DNA of 62,767 nt from Rhodoluna sp. (lineage in GTDB: Bacteria > Actinomycetota > Actinomycetes > Actinomycetales > Microbacteriaceae). The position numbers and the translations under genes were made by a program. The stretch covers positions 1 through 62,767 of the forward strand of contig NZ_JAHEIM010000012.1 in the NCBI RefSeq assembly GCF_024639375.1, written 5' to 3'. The notes beneath the pieces are model-generated. The model did no database searches and was not told the origin of the DNA. It saw only the letters and a program-made list of their open reading frames with translations. Position 1 is the stretch's first letter. The number at the start of each line of letters is the position of its first letter. Below, in pieces: positions 7,360-16,211 of the stretch.

Positions 7360-8814
7360 TTGCCACAACACGCATTTGGCGCAGCCACACTACTTGACCC
7401 GAAAGACCCTATGGGTTTGCGTGCACACGCGCCCCTGCTAGACGCATGGATGCGCGATATGGAAACAGACCGATCGCCATTCCAAATTCCTGGCCACAAG
7501 GGTCGCACCGATTTAACCGGTGCAATCGTTGACGGAGACATTCCAGTTCTGCCGGGCAACCACACCAATCGAATTTCACCATCGCTCATTCTTGAGGCAG
7601 AGGCAATTGCTGCCAAACTTTGGGGCGCAGACCTCTGCCGCTTTGGAGTGAATGGTTCTAGTGGTTCAAACCACGCAGCCGTAATGGCCGTTGCCTCACC
7701 TGGCGACAAAGTGATTGTTTCTCGCACCCTGCACAAATCAGTTTTGGTTGGCATGGTTTATGCGGGGGTCACCCCAATTTGGATTCGCCCTGAGATCAAC
7801 CCAGAAACTGGGTTGCCTGAATACTTGCCATCAACCCGTTTGGCAGAAACCATTGCAGCCAACCCAGACGCAAAAGCAGTTTTGATTGGCGAGCCTTCAT
7901 ATGTTGGCACCATGTCAAACATCCCTCGCTTGTCTAAAGTTTGTCACGACGCCGGCATTCCACTCGTTGTTGATGCAGCTTGGGCTGCCCACTATGGTTT
8001 TCACAAAGAGCTGCCAAACCACCCCCTTGCCGAAGGTGCCGACATCGTGGTCACCTCGGCCCACAAAACCTTGCCTAGCTACTCGCAGGCTTCATTTGTT
8101 TTGGTGCGCGAAGGCCTGGTAGACCTTGCCCGCTTCAACAAAATGTTCGACTCAACCCAAACCACATCAATGTCAGGTCGCATCTTGGCTTCTATCGATG
8201 CGGCACGTGCGCTGCTTGAGCGTCACGGTGCTGAGTTGATTGGCCCTGTAATCGAAGCCACCGAGCGCGGTCGCGATGCACTCCGTGCGGCCGGCATCCA
8301 AGTGATTGATGGCGAATACATTGACCCGTTGAAGTTGGTTATTTTGCTCGGATCAGTGGGTGCCGATGGCAACCACGTTGAAGCCGATCTATTGGCGGCC
8401 AACATCGATGTTGAAATGGCGAACCGCGACATCGTGATTCCGATGATTACATTTGCCGACACCCCAGATCGCATCAATGATCTGATTCAACGCATTATCG
8501 AATCGGTGAATCGTCACCGTGGGCCGGTTCGTCCGATTGAAATTCTGCCGGCGTTCTCGATTGAGCCTGAGGTTGTAGTCACCCCGCGCGAGGCCTTCTT
8601 CTCTGATTACGAAGTGGTTGATTCGGCCAATGCGGTTGGTCGAGTTTCAGCAGAAATGATTTGCCCTTACCCACCAGGCGTGCCGGTGTTGTCACCGGGT
8701 GAGCGCATTACCGAAGCGGCCTTGAGCGCATTGCTAAAGGCGCGCGACATGGGCGTGCGCATTGCATTTGTTGCCGACCCAACCTTGAAGACGCTCAAGG
8801 TTTTGCCTCAGTAG
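7360..8814 (+). CDS. Orn/Lys/Arg decarboxylase family PLP enzyme
   Basis: A 484-residue fold-type I decarboxylase of the short Gram-positive type (no wing domain). Motifs: QIPGHKGR (residues 42-49), FGVNGSSGSNHAAVMA (95-110), SRTLHKSVLVG (121-131), VVDAAWAAHYGF (203-214) and the PLP lysine K236 in TSAHKTLPSYSQ. The C-terminal domain starts around residue 375. It likely makes a polyamine or cadaverine from ornithine, lysine or arginine; the substrate is not readable from sequence. TTG 7360 has AAAGGCGGG upstream; ATG 7411 is a weaker alternative because it would cut conserved residues close to the start. Confidence 0.85.
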   Translation: MPQHAFGAATLLDPKDPMGLRAHAPLLDAWMRDMETDRSPFQIPGHKGRTDLTGAIVDGDIPVLPGNHTNRISPSLILEAEAIAAKLWGADLCRFGVNGSSGSNHAAVMAVASPGDKVIVSRTLHKSVLVGMVYAGVTPIWIRPEINPETGLPEYLPSTRLAETIAANPDAKAVLIGEPSYVGTMSNIPRLSKVCHDAGIPLVVDAAWAAHYGFHKELPNHPLAEGADIVVTSAHKTLPSYSQASFVLVREGLVDLARFNKMFDSTQTTSMSGRILASIDAARALLERHGAELIGPVIEATERGRDALRAAGIQVIDGEYIDPLKLVILLGSVGADGNHVEADLLAANIDVEMANRDIVIPMITFADTPDRINDLIQRIIESVNRHRGPVRPIEILPAFSIEPEVVVTPREAFFSDYEVVDSANAVGRVSAEMICPYPPGVPVLSPGERITEAALSALLKARDMGVRIAFVADPTLKTLKVLPQ

Positions 8815-8879
8815 TTGGAATAAACCAACCTGGCCTAGAGTTGTCTAGTGGGGGTTGACAAAGTTCAACTCAGAAAGAG

Positions 8880-9914
8880 ATGACGATGACTCAGGTTCGA
8901 TTTGGCCTAGACACCTTTGGCGACATGACCCGCGATAAGCAGGGCAACGATGACTCTGCCGGCCAGGTAATTCGCAACATTGTTGCGCAGGCGGTTTTGG
9001 CAGACGAGCTGGGCTTAGACAACTTCAACATCGGCGAGCACCACCGCAATGACTTTGCAGTTTCTGTTCCAGACACCGTGCTTGCCGGCATTGCAACCGT
9101 CACCAAGAACATCACCCTGGGCACTGGCGTGACCGTGCTTTCTAGTGACGACCCGGTGCGCGTCTATCAACGCTTTGCAACCATCCAGGCGCTATCAAAC
9201 GGCCGTGCCGAGATCACCGCTGGACGTGGATCTTTCACCGAGTCTTTTCCGCTGTTTGGCTATGAGCTGCAGGACTACGCAGTTTTGTTTGAAGAAAAAC
9301 TGGAGCTATTGGTTGAGCTTCTAAAAGAGCAACCAGTCACTTGGAGCGGCACCACTCGCGCTTCGCTAACCAACCAAGACGTTTACCCAAAGACCGAAAA
9401 ACCAATTGCAATTCGCGTTGGCGTAGGTGGCAGCCCAGAGTCAGTTATTCGTGCAGCGCGTTTGGGCACACCACTGGCGCTGGCAATTATTGGCGGCGAC
9501 CCAGCTCGCTTTGCGCCGTTTGCAAAACTATTTCACGATGCTTTGGATAAGTTTGGCCGCGAAGCATTGCCAATTTCAATTCACTCACCTGGTCACGTTG
9601 CCGACACAGATGAGCAAGCAATCGAAGAAATGTGGCCGGCCTATCAGGAGAGTTTCGGCCGCATTGGTCGCGAACGCGGATGGCAGCCAATGTCAAAAGA
9701 TCACTACTTGCACGAAGTGAACCATGGGTCGCTTTATGTGGGTGCACCAGAAACAGTGGCTAAGAAGATTGCCTATGCGATTGAATCGGTTGGTGCCCAG
9801 CGTTTTGACTTGAAGTATGCAACCGGCCCTCTTTCACACAACAAGCTAATGCACTCGATTGAGCTTTATGCCAACGAGGTTGTGCCTCGCGTTAAGAAAC
9901 TGCTAGCTAATTAG
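8880..9914 (+). CDS. LLM-class flavin-dependent oxidoreductase
   Basis: A 344-residue luciferase-like monooxygenase fold (TIM barrel). Typical stretches are LDNFNIGEHHRNDFAVS (residues about 41-57), VLAGIATVTKNITLGTGVTVLSSDDPVRVYQRFATIQALSNGRAEITAGRGSF in pieces, and a C-terminal VGAPETVAKKI. Members use FMNH2 or F420 to oxidise diverse small molecules; no substrate can be assigned. The start is either ATG 8880 or ATG 8886, both after AGAAAGAG. The stop overlaps the convergent helicase gene by 8 bp, with no terminator between them. Confidence 0.85.
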   Translation: MTMTQVRFGLDTFGDMTRDKQGNDDSAGQVIRNIVAQAVLADELGLDNFNIGEHHRNDFAVSVPDTVLAGIATVTKNITLGTGVTVLSSDDPVRVYQRFATIQALSNGRAEITAGRGSFTESFPLFGYELQDYAVLFEEKLELLVELLKEQPVTWSGTTRASLTNQDVYPKTEKPIAIRVGVGGSPESVIRAARLGTPLALAIIGGDPARFAPFAKLFHDALDKFGREALPISIHSPGHVADTDEQAIEEMWPAYQESFGRIGRERGWQPMSKDHYLHEVNHGSLYVGAPETVAKKIAYAIESVGAQRFDLKYATGPLSHNKLMHSIELYANEVVPRVKKLLAN

Positions 9915-12900
9915 CAAAAGCTAGAAGGCCTGCAAGACGACTGATGCATTTGACGTCTTGCACGTTTCTAAAGCTGGTGCGGGTTAGCAACGGCGAGTAA
10001 ACCAAGAAGCTGTTTGTCTTTGCTCGGGATAGCGCAACGTTCAATCGGTTTCGATCAAGCAAGAACTCTAAGCCGCGCGGCGCATCCTCGGCGGTTGATG
10101 CTGCCAAGCTAATAATCACGATGTCGGCTTCGCGACCCTGGAATTTATCTACGGTGCCAACCTGAATGTCTTGATAACCTTCGGCATCAAGGCCGTGACG
10201 CAGCAAATCAACCTGGGCGTTGTAAGGCGAGACCACGAGAATTTCGCTCATGCCAACTTGATCAACGTGCTTGCGAATAATTGCCAGCACTTGCTCCACT
10301 TCTTCGGGGGAGTGAGTTGAGTTGTTGTCATGGTGCACCTCGATTGCGCTTAGGCCAGGGGCCACGCCTTCGAGCACGTGCTTATTGGTGTCTGGGTGAG
10401 AGTGCAGACGACCCTCGTATGACAACCAAGAAACCGGCTCATTCACCTTTGGATGCATGCGGCGCGTGACCTCGACGAAGTAGCCGTGTTGAGCATCAAG
10501 AATCTTTTGCTCACCCATGTAGTGACCGAGCGCAGAGTTATCAACGCCGCCTGGGTGCACAGCCTGAACCACCTGGGTGAGTTGCTGCGGGTCGCCGAGC
10601 ATCACGATGTTTTTGGTGTTGGCGCCAATGGCGATTGCGTCAACCAGCGAGAACTGAGCGGCTTCATCGATGAACATGTAATCGAACTTTTGTGACATTA
10701 CCTGTGCAGCGCAAAAGACCCAAGACGTGCCGCCAACTACAGTGCCAACATTAAGGTTCTCGGTGCGCCACGTTGCAAGGCCGCCATTGTCTTTTGGCAC
10801 TGCCCAAGGCTTTGGCAATGATTCACCAGATGCGTTGCGCTTGGCAATTTGTTCAACGGGCACACCAGCTGAGATGCAACCGTGAAGCAGGTTTTCTACG
10901 GCCGAGTGTGAGTTAGCCACAACGCCAATTGATTTGCCTTGCTCAATTAGGTGCTTAATCGCGCGTGATGCAAGATAAGTTTTGCCAGACCCAGGTGGGC
11001 CCTGAACTGCAAGCGTTGAATGGTCAAGCGCATCGACTGCAGAGATTAGTGCAGGCAAATAGTCGTTTACGTTTGCTTGGGTTAGTGCTGCGCCGCCAAC
11101 CAAGTTTGGCTTGCGTCGCATGAGCAAATCGATTGTGGCATCGCCCGTAGGTGCGGGGTTGCGTGGGTCACCCCACTTATCTGTAATGCCGTGAACCCAG
11201 TCACCAACGGCCTCGGGTTTTGGAGCTGGTCTAATCGCCTCATTCTCAAAAAGCGCGTTTGGTTCATAGCCTCGATTTTCTGGAGTGGTTTCGCGAGTGA
11301 AGACCACCTCGCCATCGAGGTTGCTGATGACCTTGCCTTTATCAACTTCGTGTTGGTTAGCCCCAATGTCAAAACGAACATAAATGTCTTTGTCGTCTTT
11401 CAAAAAAGCTGTTTGCCCGGGTTCTAGAAAATACCGGTAGGTCTGCCGAGTTTTATTTGAACCGCGCATTGGCTGCGCATCAATCAGCTCGCAATCGCGG
11501 GCCACCAAAGCCTTGCGGTCGCTAGCTAGTGCGTCGTCGGTGGCTTCACGACGAATGCGCAAATCGCGCCATTTGATTACTTCTTCACGGTTGTAATAAA
11601 GCATCGAGTGAGCGATGGCCAGCCAGATCTTGGCGTTGTAATCGGCTTCTGGGTCTTCGCCCTCAGGCCAATCTTCAACGGCTGCCATCAGGTTTTTGGT
11701 GCCTTCAATTAGGCGTTCAAGTTCGAGCTCTGCCTTGCTTAGCGAACCGTCGGCTGAGCTCTTAGCCTCTAGTCGCGCTGCTTTTTTTGTTTCTACCGCA
11801 CTTCGAAACTGGGCATATTTGCTGCCAGCACCGGGCATGGCCGCCAACCACTCATAGAGTTCAAGCGTTGAAACGCAGTCGGTCTCGTTATAGAAACCGA
11901 TGTCGCGAATCAAAGTTGTTGCGGTTTCGGCATCGCCAACTTCAACTGCCATTCGGTAGTCTTCGTAGCCGTCGATGCTGGCTGCCGCATTTGAAACTTC
12001 GCCGGTGCGCTCAAAACCATAAATTGGCTCGAGGTACTTAATTGAATAACTCGGCTGGCTCACCAAGATAGAACCGCGCACAACCTTATAAAGATCAATC
12101 AGGCGGTCTTCTTCAAACAGCTGCGCAACTTCTTTTTCCATCACTCCGTGGCGAGCAGCCAAGCGGCTAAGCGCAGTTTTCTCATAAGGGGCGTAGTGAT
12201 AAATGTGGGCCGCCGGGTCGGCGCTCATCTCGGCAATGGCGTACTCAACAAAATCAATGAAGGCTTGCTTCTCTTGCTCTCGGTCGTGCGCCCAAAACTC
12301 AAAGAACCTCTTTTCGCGGTTTACGGCACCAAACAAATATTCCAAGCCGCCACCTGCGAAGTACGGAAAGCCCTCCATGTCGAAGAACACATCGTGAGCC
12401 GATGCCGGAGGTAGCACGCCAATTTCTGGGTCGTTGACCAATTCATAACTGTGCTTGCCCGTGGTTTTGAACGAGGTTTGCAAACGAGCCTGCTTGCGCA
12501 ATTTGTCGAAGCTGCCAGGCACAAAATCACTAGGGCGTTGTTCATCGGTTGCAGCACCGAGTGCGGCCATTGTGGTGATGCCGGCTTTTTGCAGCTTCTG
12601 AATCTGGCTCTTGTTGATGCCAGCTACCTGCACCAGGTGATCAATTTCAACGCGAGTATGTGCACACAAATCTGGGTATTCACAAATGTCGCAGGTTGAA
12701 GCAACCGGGCAATACAAACTCAGGTTCTCAAGTGCAAACTTCGAAACGTCAACGTTGCCCGCTAATTCATCAAACAAGTCACCCAGGTTTTGGCGAGCCT
12801 GCCGCATGGCAGGCACCACATCGCCTTCTTCAAAGGTTTCAACGCGACGGCTACCCAATACCAAACCGTGCTGCGCATCGACAGCCTTCAAACCGAGTGC

Positions 12901-13434
12901 ATCCAGGGCGTCAATGTAAAGCGCAACCTGTAGCAGGTAATTTGGCTTGGCCGAACCGGCCAGCTTCGCATCCCAGGCGATGTAGCCGTGCTTGCCCGCC
13001 AACTCAGCTACCTGGCGGGCAATCAATTTGCCGTTTTCAAAATCAAGCTCGTAATCGGCGCGAACCAAAAAGTCTGGACGGCCGCTGAATTCGGCACGGC
13101 CCACGCGGTGGCGCATTGAGCCCTGGTAGATCACTGGCACGCCAGCATTCATCAACTCAATAGTCTTGGCAATCTGGTCGCCGCCATCCGAAGGTTTTTG
13201 AAAGCCTTCGTCACCCAAGCACTCACGCAACTCAGCCTCAAGCTGGGCCTCGTATCGATTGCCATAGGTGATTGGCAGGCCCTCAACCGGCTTGTCGTAA
13301 GGCTTGATTAGCTCGGCAACGCCTGGCATGTGCAGCTCGCGCGCGACAGCCAGTTTGATGCAGTGTTCACATGAAGCGGCACGCATTAGGTCGCGTGTGT
13401 TAAACGACCAAATGTCGTCTTGAATTTTGCGCAT
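9907..13434 (-). CDS. RecB-like (Cas4-type) nuclease fused to SF1 helicase, TM0106-type
   Basis: A 1175-residue two-part enzyme. The N-terminal nuclease has GRPDFL (residues 118-123), DAKL (155-158) and QVALY (169-173), the PD-(D/E)XK triad. Candidate Fe-S cysteines C22, C25, C242, C248, C251 and C257 surround it as in Cas4/AddB. A middle RNase H-like/TM0106 region follows. The C-terminal third is an SF1 Dna2/Upf1-like helicase: GPPGSGKTYL (about 808), FIDEAAQ (about 920), GDPQQL, VGTVDKFQGREADIV and NRLNVALSRAK. It probably unwinds and trims DNA in repair or recombination; a defence role is possible. ATG 13434 has a CACGGGG ribosome site that can be buried by upstream CCCCGTG. Confidence 0.88.
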   Translation of the reverse strand: MRKIQDDIWSFNTRDLMRAASCEHCIKLAVARELHMPGVAELIKPYDKPVEGLPITYGNRYEAQLEAELRECLGDEGFQKPSDGGDQIAKTIELMNAGVPVIYQGSMRHRVGRAEFSGRPDFLVRADYELDFENGKLIARQVAELAGKHGYIAWDAKLAGSAKPNYLLQVALYIDALDALGLKAVDAQHGLVLGSRRVETFEEGDVVPAMRQARQNLGDLFDELAGNVDVSKFALENLSLYCPVASTCDICEYPDLCAHTRVEIDHLVQVAGINKSQIQKLQKAGITTMAALGAATDEQRPSDFVPGSFDKLRKQARLQTSFKTTGKHSYELVNDPEIGVLPPASAHDVFFDMEGFPYFAGGGLEYLFGAVNREKRFFEFWAHDREQEKQAFIDFVEYAIAEMSADPAAHIYHYAPYEKTALSRLAARHGVMEKEVAQLFEEDRLIDLYKVVRGSILVSQPSYSIKYLEPIYGFERTGEVSNAAASIDGYEDYRMAVEVGDAETATTLIRDIGFYNETDCVSTLELYEWLAAMPGAGSKYAQFRSAVETKKAARLEAKSSADGSLSKAELELERLIEGTKNLMAAVEDWPEGEDPEADYNAKIWLAIAHSMLYYNREEVIKWRDLRIRREATDDALASDRKALVARDCELIDAQPMRGSNKTRQTYRYFLEPGQTAFLKDDKDIYVRFDIGANQHEVDKGKVISNLDGEVVFTRETTPENRGYEPNALFENEAIRPAPKPEAVGDWVHGITDKWGDPRNPAPTGDATIDLLMRRKPNLVGGAALTQANVNDYLPALISAVDALDHSTLAVQGPPGSGKTYLASRAIKHLIEQGKSIGVVANSHSAVENLLHGCISAGVPVEQIAKRNASGESLPKPWAVPKDNGGLATWRTENLNVGTVVGGTSWVFCAAQVMSQKFDYMFIDEAAQFSLVDAIAIGANTKNIVMLGDPQQLTQVVQAVHPGGVDNSALGHYMGEQKILDAQHGYFVEVTRRMHPKVNEPVSWLSYEGRLHSHPDTNKHVLEGVAPGLSAIEVHHDNNSTHSPEEVEQVLAIIRKHVDQVGMSEILVVSPYNAQVDLLRHGLDAEGYQDIQVGTVDKFQGREADIVIISLAASTAEDAPRGLEFLLDRNRLNVALSRAKTNSFLVYSPLLTRTSFRNVQDVKCISRLAGLLAFAN

Positions 13435-13441
13435 TTATAAA

Positions 13442-13506
13442 CCCCGTGATGTTGTTCTAGCTGTTCGCACAGCTGTTGTCTTTATGAGTCAGATTGTGCC
13501 ACGGGG
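13442..13506 (-). promoter_or_regulatory. Leader able to sequester the nuclease-helicase ribosome site
   Basis: On the minus strand CCCCGTG-complementary arms (13500-13506 and 13442-13448, 7 bp) enclose an inner AGCTGT/ACAGCT hairpin (around 13460-13475). The downstream arm is the only Shine-Dalgarno-like sequence (CACGGGG), 7 nt before the ATG at 13434. Confidence 0.4.
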
Positions 13507-13515
13507 GTGTGACAT

Positions 13516-14487
13516 TTAGGCGTTTAGAACCGCATTCAGGTCAGCCAGAGTTGGCGGCTCGCAACCGGCACGCTCGCAGGTAATCGAGGCAGCAACGCCG
13601 GCAATGCGAACGAACTCGGCAAGTGCGTCATCGGTCAAGTTATCCAAGCGATCAAATGCATCGGTGCCCAACGCGTCAATGTCCGAAAGCTGACCCAAAA
13701 GATTGGCGCAGAAAGTATCCCCAGCGCCAACCGTGTCAACCACATTGATCTTTCGAGAGCCCACATCAATGCGACGGTCGCCGCGATAAATCGAAGTACC
13801 CGATGCGCCACGAGTTACCAAAACCACGCGGCCAGTGTCGCCAATCCACCCGCGAACAATTGCGTCGAGATCGGCACCGGCATCGAGCCCATATAGCCAT
13901 TCGATATCTTCATCGGATGCCTTGATGAGGTGGCTAAACGAATTCACGCGCTCGACACGAAGGCGCTCGGTGGTTGGGTCGAAACCCAGAGCAGGGCGCA
14001 TGTTGATGTCGTGACTAATGGTCACCGAGTTTTGTTCGAAGTGTGATTTGCCCCAGGCTTCAATCACTTTGTTGCCAGGCTCCATCGCCATGGTCAAGCA
14101 GCCAAATTGAATTGCGGTGGCGTGAAGGTTTTCAAGCTGCACGTCGGTTGGCAATTCATCTGGGGTCCATGCCCAGTCAGCAGTGCCGTTCACATAAAAC
14201 GCGTAAGCCGGAATGCCGTGCGAATCAATCGAAACAACCGCCAAAGTGGTTAGCTCAGGTGCACTAATAGTGAGGTCTAGGTTCACGCCGTTTGTTTCAA
14301 GGCGCTCACGGATGATTTTGCCGAAGCGGTCGTTGCTGATGCGACCCAAGAAACGGTGCGGCACATCGCGTCGAGCAAGCGCCAAAGCAACGTTGGCGTT
14401 TGCGCCACCAACAATCGCGTTGAACGAACCAGGCTGGTAGCGGTTCTCAATTAGGTCAATCAGGGCTTCGCCAATTACAAGGATCAT
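13516..14487 (-). CDS. PfkB-family carbohydrate kinase (fructokinase/ribokinase-like)
   Basis: A 323-residue ribokinase-fold sugar kinase. It begins ILVIGEALIDLI, has GGANANVALALARRD near residues 28-42 (the first PfkB signature), and ends with the second signature VDTVGAGDTFCANLLG, whose Asp is the catalytic base. It phosphorylates a sugar or nucleoside with ATP in the cytosol; the start GEALIDLIE resembles fructokinases. ATG 14487 is supported by a TAAACT hexamer 6 nt upstream with no ribosome site. It is divergent from the membrane protein at 14520 (32-bp gap) and lies upstream of the nuclease-helicase on the same strand. Confidence 0.9.
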   Translation of the reverse strand: MILVIGEALIDLIENRYQPGSFNAIVGGANANVALALARRDVPHRFLGRISNDRFGKIIRERLETNGVNLDLTISAPELTTLAVVSIDSHGIPAYAFYVNGTADWAWTPDELPTDVQLENLHATAIQFGCLTMAMEPGNKVIEAWGKSHFEQNSVTISHDINMRPALGFDPTTERLRVERVNSFSHLIKASDEDIEWLYGLDAGADLDAIVRGWIGDTGRVVLVTRGASGTSIYRGDRRIDVGSRKINVVDTVGAGDTFCANLLGQLSDIDALGTDAFDRLDNLTDDALAEFVRIAGVAASITCERAGCEPPTLADLNAVLNA

Positions 14488-14493
14488 GCCAAA

Positions 14494-14499
14494 AGTTTA
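14494..14499 (-). promoter_or_regulatory. Probable -10 element (TAAACT on minus strand), leaderless pfkB-family gene
   Basis: The hexamer lies 6 nt from the ATG at 14487. It shares a 32-bp divergent gap with the TAGGCT of the opposite gene. Confidence 0.55.
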
Positions 14500-14507
14500 G
14501 GGGGGTC

Positions 14508-14513
14508 TAGGCT
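14508..14513 (+). promoter_or_regulatory. Probable -10 element (TAGGCT), leaderless membrane-protein gene
   Basis: The hexamer lies 6 nt before ATG 14520 and no ribosome site is present. It is back-to-back with the minus-strand element at 14494-14499. Confidence 0.55.
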
Positions 14514-14519
14514 GAAGAC

Positions 14520-15548
14520 ATGAAGAAATTTCCGCTTGAGAACCGAGCCGTTGCACTTCCGTTAGCTGGAGTGGTTGTGACCTGGTGGGCCTTCATGCTT
14601 GCCCAAATCATTGATATCTTCACCCCGCCGCAGCAGTACTCAACCAATGGCATGCCTATCGCCGACGCCACGCTGCACCCTTCTATCTATGTTTTCTTCG
14701 CTGGCATTCTTGCCACCGCAATTTGTTCGCTTATTGGTCAGTCTTGGGCAATCAAGGCTCGTGCCACCTCGGATGCCAACGCGGCACTTGCTCGCTCTGC
14801 TCACCGCTTTGCCAACCTGATGGTGATTTTGAGTTTGGCAGCCGGTGTGATTTTTGTCATCGGCACTTTCATGGGCGCATTCAACTCTTATAGCGGTCGT
14901 TCAGAAAATCTTGTCGTGCGTTTGGTCGATGTTTACATTCCAATTTTGCTTGGCACCGCAATGGTGGTTTGGGTTTTGCTTCGCGCATTCGTAACCCGCG
15001 AGCACGAGCGCAACGAAGATGGCACCAAGGCTCGAATGAGCGAAACTCAAAAAGCCTTGACCCTCGGATACGTTGTGCCAATTTTGGCAACCGCCTTCGC
15101 CATCATCTTTGGTCTTGTGGTTTACGACATCACTCGCACCACTCTTCAGGTTTGGGTTTGGGTGATCATCGTTTTGATTGTTGCTTTTGGTGTTGTTGCC
15201 GGCACTCGCTTTGCGGCCAAGGCAAAGTCGGCAAAGGCCGAGGCGCCAAAGCCGCGCACCGCACTTGCTGCGGGAGCTACAGTTTTGAACTTTGTGCTTT
15301 CGATTGTTTTTGGTGGCGTAGTTGGCATCATGGCATTTGCCTATGGAAGCAGCGCTGTTCAGAAATTACAAACTTGGTCTGCACCGCCGGTGGATTGCAA
15401 AGACATGGATTGTCAATCAATTCCGGTTTTGAAACCAATCACCTGGCAGTGGCTAATTGAAGATGCAGCCCCGGCTAAGGTTTTGATTTTGCTCGCCGTT
15501 GTTGGCGTTTATTTCACCATCACCGAGCGCAACCGACAGGCAAAGTAG
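14520..15548 (+). CDS. Multi-spanning membrane protein of unknown function
   Basis: I do not recognise the family. The 342-residue product has about seven hydrophobic segments (roughly residues 14-34, 52-75, 98-120, 139-158, 180-203, 210-230, 258-280 and a last one near 318-335, so seven or eight). A Lys/Ala-rich cytoplasmic loop sits near 232-250. The last external loop has a Cys pair in PPVDCKDMDCQS that could form a disulphide. There are no transporter or enzyme motifs I can name. The HAD gene begins immediately after its stop, so the two are probably co-transcribed. Confidence 0.75.
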   Translation: MKKFPLENRAVALPLAGVVVTWWAFMLAQIIDIFTPPQQYSTNGMPIADATLHPSIYVFFAGILATAICSLIGQSWAIKARATSDANAALARSAHRFANLMVILSLAAGVIFVIGTFMGAFNSYSGRSENLVVRLVDVYIPILLGTAMVVWVLLRAFVTREHERNEDGTKARMSETQKALTLGYVVPILATAFAIIFGLVVYDITRTTLQVWVWVIIVLIVAFGVVAGTRFAAKAKSAKAEAPKPRTALAAGATVLNFVLSIVFGGVVGIMAFAYGSSAVQKLQTWSAPPVDCKDMDCQSIPVLKPITWQWLIEDAAPAKVLILLAVVGVYFTITERNRQAK

Positions 15549-16193
15549 TTGAAGTTTTCTGCAAGTGGGCTGCTGTTCGATAACGACGGTGTGCTGGTAG
15601 ACAGCCACGAAGCTGCCAAAGATGCTTGGGCAATTTGGTGCAGCGAATATGCACCGCACATTAACTGGGATAGCGCCGAAAATGCTGGCGTGCGCGCCGA
15701 AGACAAAGTGCGTCTTTGGGTGGCACCCGAGTTATTTGAAGAAGCCAACAACCGCATCAATCAACTTGAGCAAGACACCGCGCACGAAACCGTGCCACTA
15801 GGCGGAGCAGTGGAGTTGCTGCACTCACTAAAGCCAGGCACCTGGACAGTTTGTACCTCGGCGAATCCAAACCTTGGTCGAGCGCGACTCGAGGCCGCTG
15901 GCTTGCCGGTGCCTGCCGAACTGGTCACCGCCGCAGATGTGCAGAACGGCAAGCCAAACCCAGACCCTTATCTGTTGGGTGCCAAGCGCCTAGGTTTTGA
16001 GCCAGCCGACTGTGTGGTTTTTGAAGATGCTGAAGCGGGCGTAATCGCCGCTATTGAGGCTGGAGTGGGCTTAGTGATTGGGGTTTCCAAGCGAGCCATG
16101 AAAACCCAAGCCGACATCGTGGTCAAAGATCTATCAGGCATCACCTTTGACGGCGATACTCTGGTTATTCCAGATAAAAACCGACTTCGCTAA
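15549..16193 (+). CDS. HAD-superfamily hydrolase (sugar-phosphatase/beta-phosphoglucomutase-like)
   Basis: A 214-residue HAD subfamily IA protein. Motif I reads LLFDNDGVLVDS: the first Asp of DxD is kept but the usual DxDG becomes DNDG, as in some sugar phosphatases. Motif II is the CTSANP Ser/Thr (around residue 100), motif III the Lys in NGKPNPDPYLLGAKRLG and motif IV VVFEDAEAGVIAA. It should dephosphorylate a small sugar phosphate. The only in-frame start is TTG 15549, directly following the TAG of the membrane protein gene, which points to coupled translation. The two genes may act together, but nothing shows how. Confidence 0.85.
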   Translation: MKFSASGLLFDNDGVLVDSHEAAKDAWAIWCSEYAPHINWDSAENAGVRAEDKVRLWVAPELFEEANNRINQLEQDTAHETVPLGGAVELLHSLKPGTWTVCTSANPNLGRARLEAAGLPVPAELVTAADVQNGKPNPDPYLLGAKRLGFEPADCVVFEDAEAGVIAAIEAGVGLVIGVSKRAMKTQADIVVKDLSGITFDGDTLVIPDKNRLR

Positions 16194-16211
16194 AGATATC
16201 CGGGGATAAAA

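Noticed and set aside
8855-8860. TTGACA box before the flavin oxidoreductase gene
   Set aside because: A -10 at 16-18 bp spacing would fall on the start codon, with no TAnnnT there.
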